This document shows positions 1 through 8,819 of a DNA stretch of 64,000 bases, one piece after another. This DNA is from Gracilimonas halophila. GTDB taxonomy: Bacteria; Bacteroidota; Rhodothermia; Balneolales; Balneolaceae. Location of the stretch: contig NZ_JBHULI010000025.1 of assembly GCF_042684365.1 (NCBI RefSeq), positions 248,001-312,000 of the forward strand, in the 5' to 3' direction. Each line of letters opens with the position of its first letter. The stretch's first letter is position 1. The position numbers were made by a program, and so were the translations under genes. Below the pieces are notes generated by a model, which saw only the letters and a list, made by a program, of their open reading frames with translations, was not told the origin of the DNA and ran no database searches.

Positions 1-1
1 A

Positions 2-673
2 AATGAAATGTTACGCGAGTCTCAGTATTTGGGGACGAATCAAGTTCTTTTTATAACTGAGAATAATTCGGAAGTAGTATTGCCTGCTCGTTTTGAATCT
101 GAGCTTTTGAAAATAGGCTTAAGCGATCTAAATGACCGGTGGATTCAATACAGTGTATCTGAAGATGAAGAGGTCCAGTACGACTATTTTATTGTGTTAA
201 ATATCAATAACATCAGTGTGACTCCTGAGAGACTGGAAAGAAAGAGCATCACAGAAAAAAAAGAGATACAAGACGGCACAAAGTACGTTTTGGATGAAAG
301 AGGAAACGTGAAGAAAGATTCACTGGGGAATGATATAAGGGAACCAAATTTTGTTACTGTTTCAGCTGAAATTTCTAAAGTCAGACAAGTAAAAGAAGCG
401 ATGGTAGGAGGGACGCTAGACTATGTAGACCTCAGAACCGATCAATTGGTGAAGACAGAAAACGTGGGAATCACAGCTGTATTTGAGCATTTTTCTGCTT
501 CTTTTTCAGGAGATGAACGTGCGTTATCTGGAGAATCCAGGGATATGATCAATTCTGAGATCATTCCATTTCCAGGCAATGAGGCAATGCTCCTGGATGC
601 GGCCAATTTACATAAGGAGCATACCAAAGAAATAATGTACAGAAACCGGAACTTATTGAGTTCAACCTATTAG
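2..673 (+). CDS. Conserved hypothetical protein, 5' end cut by window edge
   Basis: The frame is open to the first bases of the window, so the visible ATG at 8 may be internal and the N-terminus may be missing. At least 221 residues are seen, with no cysteine, no membrane segment and no catalytic motif. The middle carries the phrase YVLDERGNVKKDSLGND followed by a beta-rich stretch about binding or scaffold character. I recall similar wording in uncharacterised exported proteins of Bacteroidota, but I cannot name the family and give no function. It converges with the Omp85-like gene on the other strand, with only 16 bases between stops. Confidence that it is a real gene is high from length and codon pattern; function is unknown. 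Confidence 0.7.
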   Translation, partial: NEMLRESQYLGTNQVLFITENNSEVVLPARFESELLKIGLSDLNDRWIQYSVSEDEEVQYDYFIVLNINNISVTPERLERKSITEKKEIQDGTKYVLDERGNVKKDSLGNDIREPNFVTVSAEISKVRQVKEAMVGGTLDYVDLRTDQLVKTENVGITAVFEHFSASFSGDERALSGESRDMINSEIIPFPGNEAMLLDAANLHKEHTKEIMYRNRNLLSSTY

Positions 674-689
674 TTGATCTGATCGCCCT

Positions 690-1874
690 TCAAAACATAT
701 AACCTGCAGTGAAGTAGACCCCATATCCTTCTTCTGAGAACCCTACATCTCCCCGAAGAATAAAGTTCTCATTAAAGAAGGATGAATTCCCTCCAAATCC
801 GAGAGTGTACTTAAGGTCGTTAAAGATATTGTTCAGAGCGGCTCCATTGCTAAAGGTTCGTCCAATATCAGCAAATAAGGTGCCCCCAAGTTTAATATTG
901 TATTCGGGAAACTCCCAAAGCCAGGTGCGAAGTTCTGTGTTCAGAAAAATCACATTGTCATCCAAAAACCTATTCTCAGGATAACCTCTCATGGTTTCTT
1001 CGCCCCCAAGATCAGCAAGTTTCCAATAGGGGAGAGAACCATAGGTATGGATGAAAGAGAGGCGGTTGGCAAAGGTAATATCCCTGACAAAGTGAAAAGG
1101 TATATAACCTCTGAGGTCGCCTTCAACTGTTATGTAATTATAACCGCTTCCGATAACCTCGTTAGCTACCTGAAAACCGACATTGGCATAAGACCCTGTA
1201 CTTGGGTCGAATTCATTATCGCGATTTTCCCATATCAAGCCTGAACCTAAACTTATAGTATGAGCCCCATCAATTCCGGCCGGCCTGTCTTGTACTATCA
1301 ATTTCCCGTCATTTTCTCCCAATGGAGTCCTGTAGTTGGTGTTCAAGATCCCGTAAACATCCAATGTAGAACCGTTATTGAGGTCGGCAATGGGTCTTCT
1401 TAGTATAAGTTCGATCTCAGAAGTAAAAGATTCATACAAGTAATACTCAGGATTTCCCTCAGGTTCTAAGTCTATTTTATTATAAGAGCCGATACCATAG
1501 TATTGATTCTGAAAAAAGCGGGATACAAAAGCCGAAAAACTCAACCTTTGATCGCTTCCGAATACTTGTGGTTTATCAAAGAAAAAAGAGCTTGCGAACA
1601 AACCGTTTGTTGATGCTAATGCAAAAACAGTAAAATAGGAGTGAAATGGCTTTATCTCGTTTTTGTAACTATACCTACTCATTATTCCTCCGCCAACTAA
1701 GCCCCAATCAGAATTGTAAGCAAGTGCAGGTAATAGAGCTAGTTCTACAGAATCGGTTACTGCCGGGCTTGGTTCAGATGTTGATTGTGCATTTAAGGAA
1801 GTTGTTAAACTTATCACCGCCACAATTAATACCAGGGTGAGGGCAGGCAGTCTGAAGTGTTGGTGATCTTTCAA
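690..1874 (-). CDS. Omp85/BamA-superfamily outer-membrane barrel (surface antigen D15 type)
   Basis: A 394-residue outer-membrane protein. Residues 1-30 are a signal peptide ending SLNAQ. The rest is beta-strand rich and ends in phenylalanine (TAGYMF), as expected for a Bam substrate. Near residues 290-300 the motif MRGYPENRF matches the conserved (V/I)RG(F/Y) loop-6 motif of the Omp85 family, so this is a D15-type barrel without the N-terminal POTRA domains of BamA or TamA. The length fits a 16-strand barrel alone. The only usable start is TTG at 1874, because an in-frame TAA lies just upstream. It lies 63 bases after the last Mrp gene on the same strand and might be cotranscribed, but no functional link is evident. 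A patatin-like partner, seen with some short Omp85 proteins, is absent. Confidence 0.82.
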   Translation of the reverse strand: MKDHQHFRLPALTLVLIVAVISLTTSLNAQSTSEPSPAVTDSVELALLPALAYNSDWGLVGGGIMSRYSYKNEIKPFHSYFTVFALASTNGLFASSFFFDKPQVFGSDQRLSFSAFVSRFFQNQYYGIGSYNKIDLEPEGNPEYYLYESFTSEIELILRRPIADLNNGSTLDVYGILNTNYRTPLGENDGKLIVQDRPAGIDGAHTISLGSGLIWENRDNEFDPSTGSYANVGFQVANEVIGSGYNYITVEGDLRGYIPFHFVRDITFANRLSFIHTYGSLPYWKLADLGGEETMRGYPENRFLDDNVIFLNTELRTWLWEFPEYNIKLGGTLFADIGRTFSNGAALNNIFNDLKYTLGFGGNSSFFNENFILRGDVGFSEEGYGVYFTAGYMF

Positions 1875-1937
1875 TTGTAATTATTCTTTTTGGGTTGAAT
1901 AAACTATACCCAATAAGATATCCAATCCTTAGGATAT

Positions 1938-3665
1938 TTAAAGCAAGACAACCAAAATTGCTACTAAAAACCCAAATAGGATAAAAGCCAAAGCTGCACT
2001 CATAGATGCGGTAAAACCGTCAGATTTGACTTCTCTGCCTTCCATGGCAAAACTTGGAAGAATTCCTTTCATAGGGTTATTGGATAGTGCTGCGAGTTTA
2101 TTAGCAAGCTTTAAGGCACCGTTCTCGGCAACTCCGAATAGGTTATTTGGTGTCTCCACAAAAACGGTTCGAACAATTGCCGCAGGGCGCCGATAGAACC
2201 AGTCAGTGTCCAAAGAAATTGTTGAAGATAGATTGAGATGTTTTTTCAGGAACCAGAACCCAACAAAAGCCAATACAAGGATCTGTGTCATCTCCACGAA
2301 GTTATATATCGAAAATGGCTGGAAGTCGGTTGGGTAAGGAAGCTGACTGTATAGCAACTGGGGAGCTACGCCAAAAAGGATACAGAAAAAAGCTCCTATT
2401 CCCATAGCTGCTTTCATATTCGTCGGGATCGACGAAACTTCAAATTCAGTTTTCTTCTCAGCAAACCAGGTGAAGTAAGGAAGCTTAAGTCCGGTATGAA
2501 GAAAGGTTCCTATGGTAGCTATAAGTAAGAGTAAAATAGGCCATTCTAAATGTGCATCACCAAGTGCTCCTGAGATCATGGTCTTGCTCACAAAGCCATT
2601 AAGGAATGGCATTCCTGATATGGATAGAGCACCAACCATATAAAGTCCAATGATCAAGGGCATTTTTTTGGCAAACCCACCCAGTTCACTCAGCTTACTG
2701 GTTCCGGTAGTATGAATAACAGCACCGGCCGCCATAAATAGAAGGGATTTATAAATAATATGATTAAACGCGTGAGCAGTAGCTCCATTTAAAGCCAACT
2801 CTGACCCAATGCCAATGGCAGTTACCATATATCCGATCTGACTGATAATACTGTAGGCCAGAATTTCCCGAATGTCGTTTGCAAGCAGAGCGTAAATAGT
2901 TCCGTATATAGCCATGACCACTCCAACCCAGATCAGGATCTCCCAACCGGGGAAGAGACGGATCATTACGTAAACGGCAGATTTAGTAGTAAGCGCACAC
3001 ATGAAAACTGCGCCTGTAATGGTTGCTTTGGGATAAGCATCGGCTAACCATGCATGCAACGGAGGCACCGCAGTATTCAGTGCTACACCTAACAACATAA
3101 AGATATTAGCCGCTGTGTAAGCGGGATCTATACTTTCGATATATAATGACCCGCCACTGCTAAGATGTAGTAAAATTCCTGTGAACAACAATCCACCCCC
3201 AAAAATATGAACTAATAGATAGCGCATTCCAGCTTTGGCGGATTCTTCATTTTCTCTTGCCCAGATCAGGTAAGAAGAAGCGGCTGCCATAATTTCCCAG
3301 AAGATAAAAAGGGTAAAGAAATCTCCGGCAAAAGTTACACCTAAAGCACCTCCGGCATAAGCCAAAGCTGAACTTTGCTGCCCAAGGTCTTTGATATGAA
3401 AAGCATATACCCCACCTATGATTGTTGTAAGTGCGAATATAAGTCCAAAGATCCTGCTCAGTCCGTCAACGGCCAGGAGCTCCAATTCATAACTTGCGAA
3501 AGATGCCTGAAGAAGATTTCCTTCCGGCATAGTCCAAACCATTCCTAATGCAACCAAAGGAAAGATTATGAAAACCGTATTTCTGATACGCTCCGGAATA
3601 AGAGGAAGCAAGAAAGCTCCCAGAATAAGAATAATAGCAGGGACAGAAAGAAGCTCAAGCATCAT
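1938..3665 (-). CDS. Mrp/Mbh-type antiporter subunit D-like protein (third copy)
   Basis: A 575-residue polytopic membrane protein of the NuoL/M/N–MrpA/D proton-pump superfamily. It shows the channel helices around PPLHAWLADAYPKATITGAV and TTKSAVYVMIRLFPG, with the conserved lysine in TTKSA, and an early glutamate in FWEIMAAASSYLIWA. This resembles the MrpD/MbhH group rather than NuoL. A long C-terminal tail beyond residue 480 includes a late hydrophobic helix. It is the last Mrp gene on the minus strand and overlaps the preceding 71-residue gene by 11 bases. Two adjacent ATG codons offer the start; the first is used here. Role: one of three candidate ion-translocating channels of the complex. 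Confidence 0.88.
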   Translation of the reverse strand: MMLELLSVPAIILILGAFLLPLIPERIRNTVFIIFPLVALGMVWTMPEGNLLQASFASYELELLAVDGLSRIFGLIFALTTIIGGVYAFHIKDLGQQSSALAYAGGALGVTFAGDFFTLFIFWEIMAAASSYLIWARENEESAKAGMRYLLVHIFGGGLLFTGILLHLSSGGSLYIESIDPAYTAANIFMLLGVALNTAVPPLHAWLADAYPKATITGAVFMCALTTKSAVYVMIRLFPGWEILIWVGVVMAIYGTIYALLANDIREILAYSIISQIGYMVTAIGIGSELALNGATAHAFNHIIYKSLLFMAAGAVIHTTGTSKLSELGGFAKKMPLIIGLYMVGALSISGMPFLNGFVSKTMISGALGDAHLEWPILLLLIATIGTFLHTGLKLPYFTWFAEKKTEFEVSSIPTNMKAAMGIGAFFCILFGVAPQLLYSQLPYPTDFQPFSIYNFVEMTQILVLAFVGFWFLKKHLNLSSTISLDTDWFYRRPAAIVRTVFVETPNNLFGVAENGALKLANKLAALSNNPMKGILPSFAMEGREVKSDGFTASMSAALAFILFGFLVAILVVLL

Positions 3666-3870
3666 AATAGTCTTCGTCGCTTAAGATGAAAATTTTACCT
3701 AATCCTTTGGAAATAAAAATCAAAGCGGCACACCCAAGTCCACCCCAAAGTGCATAAAATGCAGGGATATGATTCCACCAATGGGAAGCATAATCCGCAA
3801 GGTATGTGAATTCCAGAATCAGGCTCGCAATAAGTAAACTACCAAGTGCTATCCAGTGCCAGTTTTTCAT
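3655..3870 (-). CDS. Small two-helix membrane protein in the Mrp operon
   Basis: A 71-residue protein with two hydrophobic helices (about residues 5-25 and 38-57) and an acidic C-terminal end, SDEDYYDA. It sits between the second and third D-type subunits, 2 bases after one stop and overlapping the next start by 11 bases, so it must be translated with them. I do not recognise the family. Its position suggests an accessory or stabilising subunit of the antiporter, which is inference only. The tight packing and lack of an alternative frame make it a likely real gene. Confidence 0.75.
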   Translation of the reverse strand: MKNWHWIALGSLLIASLILEFTYLADYASHWWNHIPAFYALWGGLGCAALIFISKGLGKIFILSDEDYYDA

Positions 3871-3872
3871 AA

Positions 3873-5357
3873 TTACAATGGATTAAAAATTGTGGATGCT
3901 ACCGAAGTGGCCATTTCAAAGAAGTTGAAGAACAGGTCGGGATTCAATCCAAATAAAATTGAGAGTATTGCGGTACTGAACAAAGGAACAACCATAAATG
4001 GCGAAGCTTCGGTATGACCTTCAAGCTCAGGACCTCCTTTGCGGAAATAGGCTCGGTGTATGATGGGAAAGAAGTATCCCACATTTAATAACCCGCTTAC
4101 TACTAAAATGATAACAGGTAACATCATTCCGCCTTCAAGTGCTCCGGAGGCGAGGTACCATTTACTTACGAATCCGTTTACAGGAGGAATCCCCGCCAGT
4201 CCCATAGAGCCAATGGTAAATGCAGCCATGGTCCATGGCATCACTTTGGCAATACCGTTCAATTCACTGATATCCTTCTTATGAAGATTAACCATAATGG
4301 CTCCCGCACAGAAGAAGAGGGTGATCTTCATTGTGGCGTGAAAGGAAATATGCATGATACTTCCGATCAAACCTGTTTCGGTCAAAAGCGCAACGCCCAA
4401 TACGATATAGGAAAGATGTCCTACGGTAGAGTATGCAAGTCGTCGTTTTAAATTGTCTTGTGCAAAGGCAAGGAGGGAAGCTACAATTACGGTAATTCCG
4501 GCCAGTACCATCAAAATTTCGTTGAGGCCGAATTCAGCCATTACCTCTGGACCAAAGATAAACCCAACTACACGGATCACTCCAAACACACCGGATTTCA
4601 CTACAGCTACAGCATGAAGCAATGCACTAACTGGGGTTGGTGCCGCCATCGCGGATGGAAGCCAGCTATGTAAAGGCATAATTCCGGCCTTCACTCCAAC
4701 ACCGCCAAGAAACAGTATAAAAATAGTTACAGCCATTGTTTGAGAGAGCTCAACACCTTCAAAGATCCCGCCGGCCTGAAAATCAAGGGTTCCAGTGAGG
4801 GAATAGGTGATCCCTGCAGCAGCGATCAAAAGTAATCCGGCTGTTAAGGTATAGGTAAGGTATTTACGTCCGGCTGCAATCCCTTTCTTGGTTTCGCTGT
4901 GAATTACGAGCGGATAAGTGGCCAGGGTCAACATCTCGTAAAAGATGATGAAAGTCAGAAGGTTGCCGGAAAAGGCAATACCGATGGTAGAACTCAGACA
5001 TATGGCAAAACTGGCAAAGTAGCGGGTCTGTTTTTTCTCATGGTGACCGCGCATATAGCCGATGGAATAGAAAGAAGTAAAGATCCAGAGTCCGGAAGCT
5101 ATGAGTGCAAAAAATACTCCGAAAGTATCCGCTTTAAGCACCAGCGGAAGATTTGGAGCAATTTCAAGTAGTTCCAGTTCAATGGTGTTTCCCTGAAGAG
5201 CTGAAGGTAATAATGTAAGTACCAACAGGAATTTGATCACACCGGCCAGGATGGTCCAGAACTCACGGAGATTCGGTTTCTTCGAACTCAGCAAGATGAA
5301 CGGCACCGCAGCCAGCGATACAAGAACAGCATATAAAGGGATGTACGTAAGATCCAT
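3873..5357 (-). CDS. Mrp antiporter subunit, NuoL/MrpA-like channel (second D-type copy)
   Basis: A 494-residue polytopic protein of the complex I antiporter-like superfamily. The motif PTPVSALLHAVAVVKSGVFG, following MPLHSWLPSAMAA, is the form typical of NuoL and of the N-terminal part of MrpA, while the length is that of MrpD. Glutamate in IIFYEMLTLATYPLVIH corresponds to the conserved TM5 residue. The operon lacks a full-length fused MrpA, but has separate small genes for its C-terminal pieces (7971-8216 and 7654-7974). This protein is therefore the best candidate for the missing MrpA channel. It follows the first D gene after 15 bases. Confidence 0.88.
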   Translation of the reverse strand: MDLTYIPLYAVLVSLAAVPFILLSSKKPNLREFWTILAGVIKFLLVLTLLPSALQGNTIELELLEIAPNLPLVLKADTFGVFFALIASGLWIFTSFYSIGYMRGHHEKKQTRYFASFAICLSSTIGIAFSGNLLTFIIFYEMLTLATYPLVIHSETKKGIAAGRKYLTYTLTAGLLLIAAAGITYSLTGTLDFQAGGIFEGVELSQTMAVTIFILFLGGVGVKAGIMPLHSWLPSAMAAPTPVSALLHAVAVVKSGVFGVIRVVGFIFGPEVMAEFGLNEILMVLAGITVIVASLLAFAQDNLKRRLAYSTVGHLSYIVLGVALLTETGLIGSIMHISFHATMKITLFFCAGAIMVNLHKKDISELNGIAKVMPWTMAAFTIGSMGLAGIPPVNGFVSKWYLASGALEGGMMLPVIILVVSGLLNVGYFFPIIHRAYFRKGGPELEGHTEASPFMVVPLFSTAILSILFGLNPDLFFNFFEMATSVASTIFNPL

Positions 5358-5372
5358 CGTTTATTTATCTAT

Positions 5373-6866
5373 TTAAAATCCTGCCGGAAACATGGTGAAA
5401 ATTATATTTACGATATAGACATTGAAAATACCCACCAGCAACAACCCGATCGCCATCACGGCCATAGGGAACATCATGCTGAAACCGACTTCATCTCTTT
5501 CAACTACTTCAGTTTCTTCTGCTGACTCCGTGTCCGGATTATTGAGATATACTTTTTCTAAAATTCGGAAGAAATACACGGCGTTCAGCAGAGAGCTGAT
5601 CAGAATGACCGAGAGTAACAGCCAGTTGCTGTTGTCAATGGTTCCCAGTGCCAGATACCATTTTGAGAAGAATCCGGCGAGTGGTGGAAGTCCTACCATG
5701 GAAATTGCTGCGGTAGTAAAAGCAGCCATTGTCCAGGGGTACTTCTTTCGGTATGAGTTATCAAATTTCGTGATAAGAGAGTGCCCTTCTTTCAGCCTCA
5801 TACTTCCTGAAACAAGGAAGAGTAGTGCTTTCATCATGGCGTGGTTTAAAATGTGAAGTACAGCTCCTATAAAACCAAAAGGATTAGCGAGGCTAAGCCC
5901 CATAATAATATATCCGATTTGTGAAACCGAACTATAAGCTAGCATCTTCTTCATTTCGCTCTGCGCGATGGCCATAATGGAACCATAAAGAATCCCGATT
6001 CCTGCAAAAATTCCAATAATCGTTGTAACCGGCAGCTGATCGTCGATCAGTTCAACTCCGAACAGGAACAGTACCACTCTAAATAAAATATAAGCTGCAA
6101 CTTTGGTACCTATAGGTGCTATTAACGCGGAGGAGGTAGAGGATGCAAATGTGTATGAATCCGGCAGCCATCCGTGAAGCGGGAATAAAGCGGCCTTCAC
6201 ACCAACACCAATAACCATGAGAATAAGCGCTGCGATCACCGAAGAGTGTCCAATAACCTGAGGCAGCATGGTGTGCATATCAATAATGTTCAACGTGCCG
6301 GTAACGGTGTAAAGAAAACCAACGCCTAATAGATAAAGTGAGCCACCCACGGTTCCGATGATCAAATAACGAAATGCTGAATACGGGGCTCGTTTCTCTC
6401 CGATCGCGATCAACGCATAACTGGAGAGTGAGGAAATTTCGAGAAATACATAGAGGTTAAAAAGGTCACCGGTAAGTACCATTCCGTTAAAGCCAAGCAT
6501 CAATAGCATGGATACGGTGTAGTAAGCCAGTTTCTTTCCTGGGAATTCGACCTTACTGATCTCTTTGGAATGAATAAGTACCAGGAAGGCAATGGCGTTA
6601 ATAACCAAAACGATGAAAGCGGCTAAGCCATCATATACAAACTCGATTCCGATCGGGGGCATCCACCCGCCAAAGAAATAACGAATGGTTTCGCCAGTTT
6701 GGATGAGGTGTATAAATCCCCAGGCAGAGAAAAATGTAGCCAAACCGGTTCCGAGCAAGCTCAGGTGCCAGATGATCTCACGTTTCCATAGTCCGATGAC
6801 TGGAATCAGAATCGCAAAAAGGATGTATGTGACGGGTATTAACGCCGGTATTTCGGATCCGATCAT
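5373..6866 (-). CDS. mrpD: Mrp Na+/H+ antiporter subunit D (first D-type copy)
   Basis: A 497-residue membrane protein with about 14 helices. It carries the NuoN/MrpD-type channel motifs PLHGWLPDSYTFASSTSSAL and, further on, AYSSVSQIGYIIMGLSLANP. The glutamate in LYVFLEISSLSSYALIAIG matches the functional TM5 glutamate of the family. It overlaps the mrpC gene by 4 bases (ATGA), the usual arrangement for mrpC-mrpD, so this copy is the most likely orthologue of MrpD. It would act in the cytoplasmic membrane to couple proton entry to sodium export. Confidence 0.92.
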   Translation of the reverse strand: MIGSEIPALIPVTYILFAILIPVIGLWKREIIWHLSLLGTGLATFFSAWGFIHLIQTGETIRYFFGGWMPPIGIEFVYDGLAAFIVLVINAIAFLVLIHSKEISKVEFPGKKLAYYTVSMLLMLGFNGMVLTGDLFNLYVFLEISSLSSYALIAIGEKRAPYSAFRYLIIGTVGGSLYLLGVGFLYTVTGTLNIIDMHTMLPQVIGHSSVIAALILMVIGVGVKAALFPLHGWLPDSYTFASSTSSALIAPIGTKVAAYILFRVVLFLFGVELIDDQLPVTTIIGIFAGIGILYGSIMAIAQSEMKKMLAYSSVSQIGYIIMGLSLANPFGFIGAVLHILNHAMMKALLFLVSGSMRLKEGHSLITKFDNSYRKKYPWTMAAFTTAAISMVGLPPLAGFFSKWYLALGTIDNSNWLLLSVILISSLLNAVYFFRILEKVYLNNPDTESAEETEVVERDEVGFSMMFPMAVMAIGLLLVGIFNVYIVNIIFTMFPAGF

Positions 6867-7231
6867 TGAATCTTATCTAAAAGTTCTTCTTCGTTAAGGG
6901 TGCCGTAGCGATTATAAATATTGATGATCAGCGCAAAAGCAACGCCTAAAGTTGCTACACCCACTACAATAGCTGTAAGCATAAGAGTGTGGGGAAGGGC
7001 ATTCATATAATTGGATACTTCAGTAACAGGGAGCCCATATGCTTTTACGGGTACAGTGGCTCCTTCTTTCATGGCCACAGATACAAAAAACAAGATCACA
7101 CCGGCTTGAAAAATGGACAATCCGATGGTTTTCTTTACCAGATTCTTTTTCAAAAGCATTCCATATAGTCCAATTGCTAATAGAATGATGGTAAACCAGT
7201 ATGCATAATGCCCCATAAAGAAATCAAGCAT
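6863..7231 (-). CDS. mrpC: Mrp Na+/H+ antiporter subunit C (NuoK-like)
   Basis: A 122-residue protein with three membrane helices, homologous to NuoK of complex I. The first helix lies about residues 7-26, the second around 36-55 and the third around 80-105, which contains the run PHTLMLTAIVVGVATLGVAF typical of MrpC. It overlaps mrpB by 8 bases upstream and mrpD by 4 bases downstream, indicating translational coupling. Length is normal for the family. Confidence 0.93.
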   Translation of the reverse strand: MLDFFMGHYAYWFTIILLAIGLYGMLLKKNLVKKTIGLSIFQAGVILFFVSVAMKEGATVPVKAYGLPVTEVSNYMNALPHTLMLTAIVVGVATLGVAFALIINIYNRYGTLNEEELLDKIQ

Positions 7232-7664
7232 AATCTTCTCCTTTCACCATGTTATCGTAAATAAGTGTTAGTACGGTCATTACAGTTAGGCCGATCCCAA
7301 GTTCAATGATAAGAATACCCCAATAACGCAGATCTGCTGCTTCAAGACCCGGAATGGAAAGCTGTTCGTAGTCGAGGAAGTATCCTCCCATTATCATTGC
7401 TAATAAACCGGTTCCGAAATAGATAACCACACCAAGTGCAGCATAAGGGGTTGCCAAATAATCTTTAAATTGCAGGTTGGCGATCTTGGTACCACTTGCA
7501 ATACGAATTAAAAGAAGTGAAGCCGCCAGTAAAGTACCACCCTGGAACCCTCCTCCGGGAGAGTAGTGACCGTGGAAGATCACATAAAATCCAAAAACCA
7601 TGATATATGGACTAAGGAACCGAGTACCAAATAAAATAATAGGACTTGGAGATCTATTTGTCAT
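7224..7664 (-). CDS. mrpB: Mrp Na+/H+ antiporter subunit B
   Basis: A 146-residue protein with four predicted helices and the family hallmark GHYSPGGGFQGGTLLAASLL near residues 30-50, diagnostic of the MnhB/MrpB domain. It overlaps the upstream MbhE-like gene by 11 bases and mrpC by 8 bases. In canonical Mrp complexes MrpB is structurally close to the MrpA C-terminal piece, and the gene order here keeps that neighbourhood. Confidence 0.93.
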   Translation of the reverse strand: MTNRSPSPIILFGTRFLSPYIMVFGFYVIFHGHYSPGGGFQGGTLLAASLLLIRIASGTKIANLQFKDYLATPYAALGVVIYFGTGLLAMIMGGYFLDYEQLSIPGLEAADLRYWGILIIELGIGLTVMTVLTLIYDNMVKGEDYA

Positions 7665-7974
7665 TGTCTTCTCCTTCTTCTTCCTTTCGGTTTCTTAGTA
7701 ACAAGAACACGATCAGGCCTGCCGTGAAGATCACGATCTGTTCGCCAAGGGTATCAATACTACGATAGTCACCTAAAATCACCGTTACAATGTTGGGAGT
7801 GTGAGCATCGTTGTAGGCCTCTTGTATATAATAGTTGCCGGGCACAGGGGTTCCTGTCATGCTCACTTCCTGATTCATCTGGTTATCAGCATCTCCGCGA
7901 TACGGCAGATCTGCTGCTGCAAAAAGCAGCACAAGAGTAAATGCTATGATCAAAAGTAATTTTAGGTACTTCAA
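7654..7974 (-). CDS. MbhE-like subunit (MrpA C-terminal piece)
   Basis: A 106-residue protein with one N-terminal helix, a periplasmic stretch and a second helix. The motif VTVILGDYRSIDTLGEQ matches the NVILVDFRGxDTxGE signature found near the C-terminus of MrpA and in MbhE of archaeal membrane hydrogenases. The start is TTG at 7974, overlapping the TGA stop of the preceding gene as TTGA. In most bacteria this segment is fused to MrpA; here it is free. The C-terminal tail is highly charged (RKEEEGEDNDK). Confidence 0.86.
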   Translation of the reverse strand: MKYLKLLLIIAFTLVLLFAAADLPYRGDADNQMNQEVSMTGTPVPGNYYIQEAYNDAHTPNIVTVILGDYRSIDTLGEQIVIFTAGLIVFLLLRNRKEEEGEDNDK

Positions 7975-8216
7975 TCTTCTGTTTTATAAGTGGTTTGATA
8001 AATTGCAACGATCAATAAAATTCCGGTAACACCGGCGCCGACTACCGCTTCGGTGAATCCCACATCAACGGCTCCCATAGTGGTAAATAATAATGCCATT
8101 AAGAAACTGAACATGGTCAACATTACGGATGCGACCAAAAGATCTTTACTCTCCAGTGCGATAACAGCTGTGATCAATAAAAAAATGAATAAAATGAGTT
8201 CAAGTTCCCAATACAT
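7971..8216 (-). CDS. DUF4040/MbhD-like subunit
   Basis: An 81-residue protein with three hydrophobic segments. The second half contains FTEAVVGAGVTGILLIVAIY, the core signature of the DUF4040 domain that forms part of the MrpA C-terminus and is the separate subunit MbhD in archaeal Mbh/Mbs complexes. Its start overlaps the last base of the MrpG stop, and its stop overlaps the TTG of the next gene. This is a second sign that the operon uses a split-MrpA, Mbh-like architecture. Confidence 0.9.
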   Translation of the reverse strand: MYWELELILFIFLLITAVIALESKDLLVASVMLTMFSFLMALLFTTMGAVDVGFTEAVVGAGVTGILLIVAIYQTTYKTED

Positions 8217-8557
8217 CAGTCTTCCGTTTTGTCTTCTTTGTTATCAGGAAAAACAGGCTTAAGTCCTGCATTAAGTGCGGCACGGGCTAATGCGTGGGCT
8301 CCAATGGGATTAGCCAATAAGATGAACAATAGGATCAGAAACAGCTTTCCGCTGTTGATCGTAAGCCCTTCAAAAATTATAAGACCTATAATTACAAGCA
8401 TCATTCCGAGCGTATCACTTTTACTGGTAGCATGGGTGCGGGAATAAAAATCCGGCAGGCGAATGATCCCAATGCTTCCGATCAGCAAGAAGAAAATACC
8501 GGCTGCTACAAATACTATGGTCAAAATGGAGGTTATATCAATCATCGTAGCGGACAT
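8216..8557 (-). CDS. mrpG: Mrp Na+/H+ antiporter subunit G
   Basis: A 113-residue protein with three helices. The signature IGIIRLPDFYSRTHATSKSD, then TLGMMLVIIGLI, is diagnostic for MnhG/MrpG. It overlaps mrpF by 20 bases. A second ATG lies four codons downstream and would reduce the overlap. The C-terminal tail is charged (PDNKEDKTED). Confidence 0.94.
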   Translation of the reverse strand: MSATMIDITSILTIVFVAAGIFFLLIGSIGIIRLPDFYSRTHATSKSDTLGMMLVIIGLIIFEGLTINSGKLFLILLFILLANPIGAHALARAALNAGLKPVFPDNKEDKTED

Positions 8558-8819
8558 TTACTCTTTCAGATGAGAAGTACTTGGCGATGGTAAGTGATCC
8601 GATAAAGCCAAGAATGGCGTAGGCCAGTGTGATGTCTATAAACATCCCAATGCGATCGAAAATGTATCCGATCAAACAGATCAGAACAATAGTTTTGGTG
8701 GCAATTGCATTTGTTCCAACCAGTCGGTCAAAAACAGTAGGGCCCTTCACCACACGATATGCCGGAAAGGCAATAATTGCGGTCAAAATAACGGCAGTAT
8801 ATAGGAAAAATGAATCCAT
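8538..8819 (-). CDS. mrpF: Mrp Na+/H+ antiporter subunit F
   Basis: A 93-residue, three-helix protein. The stretch KGPTVFDRLVGTNAIATKTI matches the conserved cytoplasmic loop of MnhF/MrpF (GPxxxDRxxxxNxxxTK). It overlaps mrpE by one base and mrpG by 20, in the standard E-F-G order. Length is normal. Confidence 0.94.
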   Translation of the reverse strand: MDSFFLYTAVILTAIIAFPAYRVVKGPTVFDRLVGTNAIATKTIVLICLIGYIFDRIGMFIDITLAYAILGFIGSLTIAKYFSSERVNVRYDD

